A stretch of DNA of 64,000 bases from assembly GCF_958979055.1 (NCBI RefSeq), contig NC_084888.1, positions 30,184,804 through 30,248,803 of the forward strand. Direction: 5' to 3'. Made by a program: the position numbers and the translations under genes. Below, in pieces: positions 23,692 to 35,524 of this stretch. The DNA comes from Alnus glutinosa. Taxonomy: Eukaryota > Streptophyta > Magnoliopsida > Fagales > Betulaceae. The notes beneath the pieces are model-generated. The model was given only the letters and a program-made list of their open reading frames with translations, did no database searches and was not told the origin of the DNA. Position 1 is the first letter of the stretch. Each line of letters begins with the position of its first letter.

Positions 23692-24401
23692 ATAGCAATT
23701 TCAGATGCCCGTTTAAATTTTTGAGTTATTATTTTCTCTCTTCTTTTTTTTTTTAATTTATTTTCGGATTTAATTTATGGGGGAGGAGTCGGTGCCGTTG
23801 GTGTTTTGTTTTTTAAGATTGTATTGACATATATATATATTTACCTGTTTTTATGCGATTTACTATTAAATTTGAATGCATGAGATTTTTTTGTCGGGGT
23901 TTGTGAGGATGGATAGGATGTGGTTGGAACCAAAACGCATTGGGTGGCTGGATCAGACTGTTAGCCCACGTGGAGAGAGGACCGGGAGTGGGGTCTACTG
24001 ATTTGTGATTTCATTAGAATTTGGTGTTTGTCGATGGGATAAGTTCTGGTGCGGCGAATGGGGTTGGCTGGAAAGCAACAGTACTAGTTAGTAGCTAGTG
24101 GCTACCTAGTGCTACTATTATTTTCTATTATTTTTTACTCTTTTTCATTTTTAATTAGGGTATGGCCGTTGTGAAGAGTGTCAGGTCGCGAAGAACTGTC
24201 GACCATTAATAAGGGCCTAGGCGTGAGTGGTCCAAACGACGTGGCAGGGCGTGGATAGAATGAGTGGGACTATCTTATGGAGAATCGTACTGATTTTAGG
24301 GTATCGATGATTCAATGACATAGGGTGGTGATTACAAACTTACATTGTGCATATTTTATTGAGCTTTGGAATTATGCATAGAGAATAATTTCTGTTTGAT
24401 C
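23692..24401. other. FLA8 3' region and intergenic DNA
   Basis: The 3' UTR is expected in the first 200-300 bases. No gene beyond it. A stretch near 24280-24375 resembles 26575-26650 (see findings). Confidence 0.35.
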
Positions 24402-25330
24402 GTGGCAGAAAAGTGTATTTTGCCAACCAAAAAGAAATAGACAAATCAGTTAAAACTCAAAAAATAAAATGTTGCTGCCTAAAAAAATGAAATGCTGCTG
24501 CCTAACCGGAAGAGCACCATTACTGCCCTAAATCCGCAACCCCAGGCCGGAAAGCCGTCGCCACCGGGCCACGCGGCCACTCCACAGGCCGGGAGTGGCC
24601 GCGCGGCCACCCCCGGGGTCTGGGGATGGCTTTCGGCCCACCCCCGGCCACTGGGGAGTGGCCGCGCTGCTACCCCTGGTCCATGGGGTGGTCGCGCGGC
24701 CATCCCCAGGGTCTGGGGCTGGCCTTTAGGCCAACCCTAGATGGATCTAGGGTTGGCCCGATGGCCACCCCAGGCTCTGCGCGGCCACCCCCGGCCACTG
24801 GGAGGTGGCCGCGCGGCTACCCACAGTCCATGGGGCGGCCGCGTGGCCACCCCCGGGGTTTGGGGTTGGCCCGAACCCGAAGGCCACCCCTTCTGTCCGG
24901 GCGTCACTCTCCGTCGGGTTTGGCTTGGCTGTGACGGCGTCTTCCGACCCGGATAGTGGCGGTTTCCAACTTGGATGGTATGGTCCGGCACGGGCGCTGG
25001 TGGCGTTTTTCGACTTGGGCGCTGCCGGAAGCGTCCAGACCCACGTCGGAGGAGTTGGGGTTGGCCTGCCTGTGGCAGCGTGTTCTGACCCGGGCGGTGG
25101 CAGCGTGGTCCAATACGGGCGTGGTCTGGCCTGGGCGATGCCGGCGGCGTTCGGCCTAGGAGGTACCGGGGGCGTCCGGCGTGGCTGTGGTGGTGCGGAT
25201 TTGGGCAGGGGCGTTCTCAGCGTGGTCCAAATCCGGTGTTTCAACAACACTTTAATTTTTTGAGTTTTTTTGTTTTGAGATGATGTGTCAATATATTATT
25301 GGTGGACAAAAAACCCTTGGTTTTTGCCAT
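24402..25330. mobile_element. GC-rich non-autonomous DNA transposon with diverged inverted ends
   Basis: Two AT-rich ends of about 80-90 bp are inverted copies at roughly 65-70 percent identity by eye (left GTGGCAGAAAA to CTCAAAAAATAAAATGTTG, right CAACAACACTTTAATTTTTTGAG to TTTTTGCCAT). Between them, 24490-25245 is strongly GC-rich, with many repeats of GGCCGCGCGGCCAC-like palindromic motifs and GGTCTGGGG. Open frames run through it on both strands because stop codons are rare in such sequence; none resembles a known protein. Long diverged inverted ends and a GC-rich core suit a Mutator-like or Pack-MULE-type element, but no target duplication could be read. Confidence 0.55.
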
Positions 25331-25399
25331 AACCTGATAGAAGGGGCTCTCTTATGCATATGATCCTTACCTGTGAAATAAGGTTGTCCCCATAATTTT

Positions 25400-26160
25400 A
25401 TTGAGCTGATTATTATTCATTTATATATAAGAGTAGGCAGTTAGCGAATATTAAAAGTCTATTTTCAAAGTCTAAGTGAGTCCATGATCGAAGTCTAGGC
25501 CCAGTCGGTTCAACCGACCCAAGGAGGCTGGGTCGGTCATCAGGGTCTCGAATATTTATGATAGAAGCTTACGAACATTCCCGGTTACTAGAATTGAGAA
25601 TGTATGTATTCCGGCTTGGAAAGGTCTACTCTCGAAGAATACGAGAAGAACTTGCGGAATGCCATATCCAGTTGGTCCTGGGAGCGGATCTCTTGGAACT
25701 AACATGAGGTAATATGGATAGAGCATGCTGGAATCTTTTTCCCTATATTATAGACAAAATTCGTAGTCTAATCGATAACTCCTTGAGAAGGATCTGGGAT
25801 ACTTAATCATCTTGAGAAGATCGTGGATTTCGGAAGGCCTGGGATACGTAGAGCAGGATCGTGGATCTCGAAAGATCAACACTCTCCATGAGGAGATTGT
25901 GGGTCCCGGAAGATCAACACTCTTTCCCTGGATGAAATCGTGAATCCCAGGAGATCTGAGATCCTCATAACACTCCTACCATATCTATGGGCTTATAAAT
26001 AGATTGCTACCCCAAGTATCGAAACACTCTGAATTATTTGATATTACACAATCTCAATACTCTCTGAAATTGTTCATTATCGACTTAAGTATTGGAATGA
26101 GACCTCGTCGGCACACCCAACAAGCCTTTATTATTTTGTAGATCTCAAATGAAGCGAATC
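25400..26160 (+). mobile_element. possible solo LTR or LTR fragment of a Ty3/gypsy element (fossil)
   Basis: The stretch has a TATA-like GCTTATAAATAG near 25990 followed by the motif ACTTAAGTATTGGA and GTCGGCACACCC, a combination typical of the R-U5 end of Tat/Ogre-type LTRs. Degenerate internal repeats of about 45 bp (GATCGTGGAT, GAAGATCAACACTC) precede it. Exact ends and a target duplication were not found; no internal coding region is adjacent. Old remnant. Confidence 0.4.
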
Positions 26161-28756
26161 AAAAGTTGACACATCACCAAACCAAAAACTGTACTAACAC
26201 CACTTGTACACACCTAGCAACAATTTTTTTATAACCTCTTATTTTTTCTAAATATGAGAAATTTTGAAAGAAAAAAAATATATATCACAAAAAATTACAT
26301 GCAATAGTTTTCCTTTTGCTTCCCTAAACATTGGAAATACTTTATGTTTCGGGTAACACTTTAACTTCCTTATCCATTATTTTAACATAAAATATTTCCC
26401 TCATCTTTTCTATTTTTGTTTTTAATCGAGAACTGTGTTAAAATTTTGTAAAAAGATGCGAGGATAAAGAACTTGTATTTTGTAAATATATAATATTTTA
26501 ATGGTATGAGGAAATATAAGAGAAACTACAATGAAGTGTATTTAGATAGTAAGTAAAAAAAAAACCTACTACTAGTGCTCCTATGAAGAGTTGTTCTGAT
26601 TTTAGGGTTTGAATGCGATAGGGTGAAGATGAATTATGCATATGATCCTTAGCTGTGAAATTTCTCCTAACAACTTGTCTCAATTATCAAAACCCTTCTC
26701 GCATGTTGAACTCCATACTTTCCCTTTCCCAGAAGTAAAACTCCAAAACTTCATTATTTTTTGTTAGGTAAAATTATTAAATTCATTAATGTAATTTGAG
26801 GTTGTGATAAACAATAACTCTTTAGCCCCCACGCATCCCTATGGCCTTGCCTAAGCCAAATAATAATAATAATGATAATAAAATTGCATTGGCCTTTTAA
26901 GTTCAAACTCAAAGTTGGGCCCTCAAAACTTTTAAAAACCCAAACCCAAACCCAAAGTAGTCTTCAAAAACTCCAAAAGAATCTATAAACAAATTATATA
27001 TATGGTGGTTCAGCTCTAAAAACAAATTATATAGAAAAGGCCTCTCCAAACATAATTCTAGAAATAATAATAATAAAAAAAAAGCTATAATTTTTTTTAA
27101 GTTGCAACCCAAAAGCTTCTAGAATAGTCACCAAAATTAGAAAAGAACAATATATACATATAAATCATATGATGGCCTAGTCCGCTCACAAAATTATATT
27201 GAATAACTGTTTAAAACATGACATGGCACGTTTTTACACTTTTTTTCATCTACCTACTTATAGGAAAATGACTATTGCACAACTGTCGTGCAGGTTTGCA
27301 GTCATATATGGTGGAACCCATGTGATGAGAACCTACATAATAGTTATGTAACTGTTGTGCACCAATCAGCTCTCTACTTTTATTTAAAGCTTCGTTCCTT
27401 TTTCGACGATCGGCTCTTCCCTTTCTACGAAGTTTTCTCTCTTTGTATACACTTTTTTTTATTTTTATTTTTTTACAAGCAAAGAATGCAAAAACCTAAA
27501 AAAAATACGTATTACAGAGACCTAATGCCGTGACGAGAGTCGGTATTCGATAAATCAACTTCTACTCTTTGCTAATTTCATTGTACTGTGTTATTTTGGC
27601 CGAGTTTGATAACTACTTTAGCTGTTAAATTGTGGTGATTAGGCTCCCACACAGGTCATAATTAAGTGCTTTACTGTTTGGGTGTAAACTGTAAACATGT
27701 GATTTGGTGCAAGCAAATGTCAGGCTCCTTTAATGATGTTGAATTTTCTTTTATTTTTTTGGTGAGCAATATGATGTTGATTGTTTTTTGTTTTTTGTTT
27801 TTTTCTTTTTCTTTTTCTAGTTATCGAAAAATAGAGAATGGATTACTTGTTAAGTTGTTTATCAAAGAAAAAAATTTTTATATATATAATTTTATTATTA
27901 TTTAAAAAGAAAAAAAGAAAAAAAGACAGGAACTTCATACGAAATGACTTCTGCTAATCATTTTTTATTTCAAAAAAAGAAAAGTCCCTACCGTTCTGAT
28001 AAAATAATTAAATTTTTAAGAGAAAATCATTTTCTTATTTCAAAATCTAATGCTCACTGGGGTTTGACTTGGGGCTGGTACGGTTTGCCTCGCTAATCGT
28101 TTAAAAAGAAAAGCATTTTGAGTGTGATTGTGGTAATTGGACCGTTGTGCTTTTACCCAACACCATTGGACCACTCATTTATGAACCTATGGCCTATTGC
28201 TTTTAATGGTTAGACAATTTTTTTTACACAAATTGTAAATTTAATATGAATTTAATGCAAAATTAATAATTTATAGTTAACAAATTTGATCCGTTTAATT
28301 AAATTAATCGAATTATAATTAATATATATAATCTTATATTTATACCTTTATACAATTTAAACTCGAGATGCGTCCACAAATTATGATACTAATAAGCATT
28401 TGGAGTTTTGGAGCCCAAGGCTAGGGTTTAATAAATGTGTGGTGGTTGGGACATAGGTTTGAATCTATCAAAGTCAAAATTGGATAGGTGAAATAGGATT
28501 TCCAACGGAAAGTTTGAGATTTGAAGTTTGTGGGTAAAGTTTTGCTTTGCAATTGAGAGTAGCTACCTTTATAAAAGTGACAAGACCCCCACTCCTGGGT
28601 GCCAACCTAAAGTTTCTCACCAATGCGATTTCATGGGCCATGGTTGGGTGAACCTTTTTTCTTCTTCTTCCTTTCCCTTTTTTTTTTTTTTTTTTAAATA
28701 ATAATAATAATTCAAAATGACTAAGCTGTTGATGTTTTCGGATTAAGATCGTCTAC
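26161..28756. other. AT-rich intergenic DNA
   Basis: No gene recognised. Weak inverted repeats with TGCACAAC ends occur at about 27268-27375. Homopolymer and TA-rich tracts are common. Confidence 0.3.
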
Positions 28757-28930
28757 AATTATTTGTCCAAATTTGAAAGAATTCAGGCATGTGATTGTGA
28801 AAAACTACTTATGAAACCCATCTGACCGGATAAGTGGTTGGGTAGTCCAATTTTTATTTGGTCAGATAGATCCCATAAATAGTCTATCACAATTACATGT
28901 CTGAATTTTCTAAAATTCGAACAAATAATT
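28757..28930. mobile_element. foldback MITE
   Basis: Inverted arms of about 45 bp: ATTATTTGTCCAAATTTGA with CAGGCATGTGATTGTGA on the left, and TCACAATTACATGTCTGAA with TTCGAACAAATAAT on the right. Total about 175 bp, non-coding. Target duplication unclear. Confidence 0.65.
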
Positions 28931-29389
28931 AAAGAAATATCTTATCCATGTCTTGACAGTGTATTGCTAGCTAGAACGGTGTGTGATGTGTCCCTAGAAA
29001 ATACAATAATAATGTCAACCAATTAGGCTCTAATGAATGATTGTTGTTTTGTGCTTGGGTTTGGCTCAAAGGGTATGCATGGCAGGCTGGCCCCAATAAC
29101 ACGCTCACGAGTTGGCCCAAACGACTTGACAGCATATGGGCTTTTACCTAGACAACATGCGAACGAGGTGATCCAATTCAGTCTGGGATTCACTTATTCG
29201 AAGCATCATGCAATTTGAACAGAAAATTGTAAGAAAGCTTCATTTATAAATTACAACTTAAATACATACTGCTTCACCAGTTTGTGGTTCATAAGTATTC
29301 AGTCTTACAAAATAGTTCTTATTGATTTACACGGATTCATATTATTATTATTATTATTATTTTTCGAATTTTCACAACTTCAAAGTGTA
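28931..29389. other. intergenic DNA, nothing identified
   Basis: No gene or clear repeat apart from an ATT microsatellite at about 29340-29361. Confidence 0.3.
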
Positions 29390-29397
29390 CACCTAGG

Positions 29398-29680
29398 CAG
29401 GGGCGGAGCCAGGTTTCAAACATTGGGGGGGCCAAATTGAGAAAAAAAACTTTGGGGGGGGGGCCAAAACTAATAAAATAAAAAAAAATAAGAGGTAAAA
29501 TTTTTTTTTTTTTTTTTTTGGGGAAACTGTTTGGCTTGGGGGGGCTAAGAAAATAAAAAAAAAATAAGGGGTAAAATTTTAATTTTTTTTTTTTTTTTTT
29601 TTTTGGGGGGAAACTCTTTGGCTTGGGGGGGGGGGGGGGGGGGGGCAGGCCCCCCAAGCCAAAGAGTAGTTCCGCCCCTG
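29398..29680. mobile_element. hAT MITE with CAGGGGCGGA ends
   Basis: A 283-bp element with ends CAGGGGCGGAGCCA and TAGTTCCGCCCCTG (12 of 14 positions pair) and a perfect 8-bp target duplication CACCTAGG at 29390-29397 and 29681-29688. Inside, a unit made of GGGG, a TTTGGCTTGGGGG motif and AAATAAGRGGTAAAATTTT repeats two to three times. Long G, T and A runs make the copy prone to slippage. Confidence 0.88.
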
Positions 29681-29688
29681 CACCTAGG

Positions 29689-31381
29689 AAATAGTCCAAT
29701 TTTGAAGAGGTCTTACCTTTCTCACTTTCGAATCTTGGTGTTCACCCAATTCTCTATGTTTTCGAAGGATCATTATCTCGCCCTTACATCCCTCTATAAC
29801 GTCGTCGTTCTTAGAAATGATAGAGAAATATTACATACTACATTTTCATCTCACCTTTATTTTATTGGAATGATATGACAGTGTCTACCAGTGTTTTAAA
29901 TTTTTTTTTTTTAATAAGGGTTAATAAACACTGTCACATCAATCCAGTAAAATGGAAGTGCATTATGTAACATTACTCTTATGGATAACTTGTATCACGA
30001 TCGGTTGGTTACTTTAAATAATGACATTGGTCTAATGACTCTAATCCGAATGAATTTGTCATGAGTCACTTCCATTTTAAGTTAATATGCATTATAAAAT
30101 ATAAACCTTGTCAAGTTCATGCAGCATTGTTTGGTCGTTACATTATGTCCTTGCCCATGATTACACGCTAAACTAAGATTTTTGTTTTTCGTTTTTTGTT
30201 TTTTGTGGGTGTGTGTGAGGGGACAAAACTTAAATGCCAACAATAAGTATTCAATAGTCTTATTTTAAAGTAACCAACGGTAAAGAGTTGTCTAACTGCT
30301 CGGGTGACGGTTTTTTTCTTTGGGTAACCGTTCCCCTACAAAAGAGGCGTATTTTTTGAGTACAGGGGTTTCTTTTGGGTGTGCTCGTGGGTGACTTTGC
30401 CAGGTTTTGGATCTGGATTCTTCTAGACGGTTTGATGGTGTGACCCAATTTTTGTTCTAGATTTGTCGTTGCTCCTTGTTGTGTTTTGTTTCAGTCTTGT
30501 TGTAATATTGTAAGGCAGTTGCTCTGTATTTTTAGATTAAACTGTAAAAGCTATTGTATAACACTGAATGTGTGCCCTATCCTCAATTAAGTAGAGACTT
30601 ATGTAAACGTACAAGCATCTTCTGTTGTCTAGGTTATTTTGTAAAAGTTGTGGTCTGTTATGGTGGTCTAAGTCTGACCTTGCCTTAGTGGAAGATATTT
30701 TGTCCCTGTGCCTCTAACTTAGTTTATTACAGATTCTTTGTAACCCTAAACATTAGATCGATTTTGTCTCATTTCTATCTATCAAAAGGAATCTTTCACT
30801 TATAAAAAAAAAAAAAAAAAAAAAAGGTCATATTTTAGAAAATTACACAATTTATATAGAAATTGTAAAATTTTTTGCCCTGCACATGACACATATTAGG
30901 CCCCGGGCATCCGTTAAGGCTCCTTTAAAAAGGTAAATTAAAATTAAAACTCTAGATAGACCCAAGCAAAACCCATGGAAGTCAACCCTTTTTATTAAAG
31001 TGATTTTTTTATTTATTTATTAAAATTTCATGTCTGAAGTCGGTCTCCAATTGTGTTTGAGACACATGCTAAACCCGTGGAACGATGTGGTCAGACACTA
31101 TAAATGTTGTGTTCCAACACAATAAAAATGAACAACGCGGGCCGAAGCACCTGTCGGTGTCCCCTCGTCGCCTGTCTCGCATGCCAGGAGTATTGCGTAA
31201 CACACACCCAATTGAATAGCAGCACCAATTGCATTAAGCTTTCCTATATAAATATTATATACAATAACTTATACGAGTAGGCGACCAACTTGGATTCAAT
31301 TTTACAAAGTCGAGGTCTAGATGACGTTGGCATGACTCACAAGCATGTATTTAATGAAATTCTTGAAGTTATTATTTTTGT
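29689..31381. other. intergenic DNA with one foldback repeat
   Basis: A foldback of about 150 bp lies at 29826-29976 (arms AATATTACATACTACATTTTC and its inverted, diverged partner; both contain ATGACAGTGT-like sequence). At about 30805-30826 an A-run follows CTTTCACTTAT, which could be the tail of a 3' LINE fragment starting after 30260, but no coding trace was seen. The rest holds nothing I can name. Confidence 0.4.
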
Positions 31382-31782
31382 TAGGAGTGGGTATCAGTTC
31401 GGTAGATTGTTAAGTCGGTTAATTCATTGGCTTCATTCCAACAAACTATATTTTCGAAAATATCGGGTAAGTAATCTGGTTAATATTCGGTTAACATGGG
31501 TAATGAAACGACATCGTTTTAATTTTTTTTTTTAAAGAAGAAGAAAAAAAAAAAGAAGATCAAATGTTTTGTTATTACTAAAACGATGCTGTTTTGTTTT
31601 ATGTCGATTCGGTTAAAAGGCGGTTTGGTAAGTCGGTTAAAATTTTAACTGAACCGACATTTTGAACAAAATTTTATACTGACTACTGAACCGAAATTAG
31701 TCGATAGAGTCGGTAAGCGGTCGATGACGGTTCGGTTCGGTTCGGTTTGGTAAGCCGTAGTCCAATAATTTACCCACTCCTA
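31382..31782. mobile_element. non-autonomous hAT element
   Basis: A 401-bp element with perfectly paired 12-bp ends (TAGGAGTGGGTA and TACCCACTCCTA). The flanking octamers ATTTTTGT and ATCTTTGA agree at 6 of 8 positions. Subterminal GGTTCGGTTCGGTTCGG-type repeats near the right end are typical of this hAT group. No coding capacity. Confidence 0.72.
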
Positions 31783-32574
31783 ATCTTTGATGTAACTTAT
31801 TTTAGAGTAGTCATAATTTAATTAGATAAGGATAGTTATAGTTATCCTTCTAAGTTAAGAGTCTTTTAGTTATTTGAACTATTTGAAGCACTATGGTGCA
31901 GAAGTCATTTAGTAGCAGGTTTCTATTATTCTATATAGGAGTTATCTCCAAATCAATTTTATCACTTATAGATGTTTAGTTCTAGTGGATGTTTATTTCA
32001 ATTTAGTTGAGTCAAGATAGGAGTTGTTTTACGTGCGGTGAAACTCAACTCTGCGTAGGTTATGTTCCTCTATTTAAAGAGATTAATTTATTAATAAAGG
32101 TAAACATAAATTAATCCCAAGCCTTGTGTTTAAAAATGTCTAGGTTTCCTCAGAACCTAACAATTTATCCCGTTCTATATTCAATAAATCATTTACGTAA
32201 CATCCAGATTGTTAGTAATTTGGACAATTATTGTAAGATCTGAGTAATGTTAAAATGAAGACTTTTAAAATCACAATGAATCAAGATTATAATTCAATAG
32301 TGATCTATCACACATCCAATGGTGATTTTAAAAACCACATCAATTTTGTGAGGATTCAAGTAGAAAATGAGTCTTTTTTTTAGCATTACTCATGAGAGAT
32401 TCAATGTGAGATAAATTTTAGACTATTCAGACAAGTATATCTCATGTAGACTCTTTTAAAATAGCTGCACAAATTACTCACAATAATTGTTTGAATTATT
32501 AACAATTTGAACAACTAATTGTTGTAAATTCCAATTTGAGATTGATGCAATATTAGATTCTTAATGGTCTGTTT
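31783..32574. other. AT-rich intergenic DNA
   Basis: No gene recognised. AACAATTTGAACAA-type motifs near 32480-32540 recur at 13910 and 33060-33230, so an old repeat family is likely. Confidence 0.3.
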
Positions 32575-33043
32575 GGATGTGAAACGGGAAAGAAAATTCT
32601 ATTCGGGTTTTTTTTTTTAAAAATTTAGGTTGTTGAATAACAACCTGAAAAATTACCCATTTCACCTCTGATTTCAAAAATCACCCGAACTCCAAGGCAG
32701 GATCCACGTTAGTCTGACGCACAGAGAAAATGGGTTGCTTTTGCAACCCATTGGTACAAGTTAATAATTAAATAATAATTTTTCATTTTTTTTTATAATA
32801 AATAATTATTATTTCATACTAATTTTCATAACCCCAATCATTATATAAAACTTTTCATACCTCCAATAATTTCCTACCATGGTTATCTGTGAAAAAACAA
32901 TCTCATAAAACTTTTACCCAAACACAATTTCAAATAGAATTTAAATTCTACTCATCACTCAAATACATTTTATTTGCCTCGAAATTAGCGCACCAAATAA
33001 GAATTGAATTCTGATTTAAAAAATCGAACAGTCAAACGGACCA
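32575..33043. mobile_element. Harbinger/Tourist-like MITE
   Basis: A 469-bp element with ends TGGTCTGTTTG and CAAACGGACCA (10 of 11 positions pair), flanked by TAA on both sides (32572-32574 and 33044-33046). The 3-bp TAA duplication and the GGTCTGTTTGG terminus fit the PIF/Harbinger superfamily. No transposase. Confidence 0.65.
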
Positions 33044-33968
33044 TAATTTAGAGAATATCAATCATTGTTAATAATCATTTGGACAATTATTGTGAGAAAA
33101 CCCACTTGTGACTCAATTGCCCAAATAAATTTTGGATTGTCTTATTCAGGCAAGTGAATTCATATATGAATTTTCTCACAATGACCGTCCAAATTGATAA
33201 TAATTTAAGAGAATATTAATCATTGGCAATAATTTTGCTACTTTTTTTTTTTTTTTCACAGTAAGTTGTTTGTCCTATATCTTAAATAATAATAATAATA
33301 ATAATAATTATTATTATTATTATATGGTATAAATTGTTGGATCATCATGACTTCATCTTAAACACTAGATGATTCCATTCACACCTTAAAAATTGGATAA
33401 ACCAAACCATACCATCTATCTGTTTATGTCTAGATCGAATCAATCTGTCCCCGGTTGACAACCAATTTGGAAACAAACCGATCCACGAGTGTTATTGGTA
33501 TTCAACCCTGTAAATTACAAGATGCTTAATCTGATTAGCCTAATTATTTAATTTGAACCCTAATTTAATATTTTATACAATCCTGATGCATGCTCCATCA
33601 ATTTCAACTAAATACATCATGTTTGTTTGTCTTCTTTATATTTGTCTTTCAAATCTCAAATATTCTTTCTTATTAATTCGCTGCCGCTCTAATTAGATAA
33701 GTAATATTACTGAGGCTATTTTAAATATATATATTTATATTTATAGCTTAGTCAAGGCCTGGCTTGGATCCTATAAGAGTCCAGTTCCGAATAAAAGCAT
33801 GAGAGTAATTAATTATCAAAAGAGGCGCATGCCCATGTAAATTGTCACATCTCTCTCTTTCTGCCTCTTATATTTCATTTCTTTAAACACTCTGGAAGTA
33901 TCCAACGCAATTATATATTCACAACATGTATATATATATATATGTCTTCGTTAATTTTGGTCGTAAGC

Positions 33969-34013
<45 letters not shown>

Positions 34014-34165
34014 AATGCCACAAAGAATTGATAGGGATGGACGCCAAGGTTATCTAACAAATGACAAACACAGAAGACACCAAGTGATTGTTGGAAGGTA
34101 TTAATGTTTATTGTTATTGTTTTGTCAACCCTTCACAATTTTGCGGTTTGATTCCGTTCACACCA
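33044..34165. other. FIT 5' flank, AT-rich with microsatellites
   Basis: An AAT/ATT palindromic microsatellite lies at about 33287-33322 and an AT dinucleotide run at about 33970-34010. A foldback of the ACAATTATTGTGAG type is seen around 33060-33230. No gene. Confidence 0.4.
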
Positions 34166-34168
34166 AAA

Positions 34169-34179
34169 TTATATAAACC
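34169..34179 (+). promoter_or_regulatory. putative TATA box of the FIT gene
   Basis: TTATATAAACC lies about 50-60 bases before the chosen start codon, which predicts transcription starting near 34200 and a short leader. That argues against the in-frame ATG at 34088 being used. Inferred from sequence only. Confidence 0.45.
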
Positions 34180-34228
34180 ATTTCAACCATGTCCACGATG
34201 CACTGCACCTTCAAGGCCCTTGATAGGG

Positions 34229-35524
34229 ATGGATGCCTCTGGAAACAACCTGGCGCACATGAACGATTTTGAGTTGCACGATTTTGTCGACGAGTCCAAC
34301 TTCATTCACTGCATCAATTTGATTCGTGGAGAAGGTGAAGATCCGGTTGTTAATTATGGTACTGATGATCTTGTTAATGGATGTTTTGTTGACGCTCAAT
34401 TCGATCCGATTCCGATTCCGATTCCGGAAGATATTTACAGCTTCAATGCTACAACAATGGTATCCGACCCCAATTCTGTGTTTAATTCGTTACCAAGTTT
34501 TGGTGGGGAAGAAGAAGATATTGATGGGGAGGACTCCTCCGCAACCACCACCACCACCACCACAACGAATACAACCCCGACAAAGAAGGAAAAGGTTGAT
34601 AGGTCGAGGACTTTGATCTCTGAGCGGAGGAGACGGGGAAGGATGAAGGAGAAGCTTTATGCATTGCGTTCCTTGGTTCCTAACATAACAAAAGTATGTC
34701 TATCCATCCTTTTTATGTCCATTTTGTTGCCTATGTTTATGATCAAAAACTTTGCTTAAAAGCTCACAAGGTTTAGTTCAAACGGTCGATTCATTTGGTG
34801 AATACTACGAGATCGACTGTTCGAGTCTTCACTCAATTAACCGAGACTAGGCCTTTTTCTTTGCTATAAGCTTACTTGGGTGAATGGTTTATATTTGTGT
34901 AGATGGACAAGGCCTCCATTGTTGGAGATGCTTTACTCTATGTGCAAGAGCTGCAAACGAAGGCTAAGAAGCTAAAAGCCGAGATTGCTGGTCTTGAAGC
35001 ATCCTTATTGGGATCGGAAAGATATCATCAAGCAGCCGGCGGATCAACTGATGATCAAAGCCCTAAGAAGATTCAACTGCTTCAAAACGAACAATATTCG
35101 ATTTGCAAGAACGTGATTCAGATGGACGTGTTTCAAGTGGAGGAAAGAGGGTTTTACGTGAGATTGGTGTGTGAGAAGGGAGTCGGGGTGGCTTTGTCAC
35201 TCTACAAGGCGCTCGAATCTCTCACCGGCTTCATTGTTCAGAGCTCCAATTTGGCCACAGTTTCTGAGAGATTTGTGCTCACATTCACATTAAATGTATG
35301 CTTAATTAATTTCTTAATTCTCCCAATTAATATTAATTCCTCATTTTGCCTCCTCTTAATAATTTTTTCAACTTGTTTAATTAGAAATGTAACTCGTTGG
35401 TTGTTTTTTCTTATGACAACAGGTGAGAGATTGTGAGCGGGAAATGAACTTACCAAATTTGAAGCTTTGGGTTGCTGGGGCACTCTTGAACCAAGGATTT
35501 GAATTTACAACGCCTTTATCTGCC

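Noticed and set aside
24490-25263. Several open frames of 70-167 codons on both strands in the GC-rich island
   Set aside because: They overlap in all frames, consist of repeated Gly/Pro/Arg/Trp-rich units produced by the DNA repeats, and match no known domain; stops are rare because the sequence is GC-rich.
30260-30826. Possible retrogene or LINE 3' end with A-tail
   Set aside because: Only the A-run and a generic T-rich stretch support it; no coding trace or target duplication was found.
34088-34228. Upstream in-frame ATG of FIT adding 47 residues
   Set aside because: The extra residues have no counterpart in FIT proteins and a TATA box lies between the two start codons.
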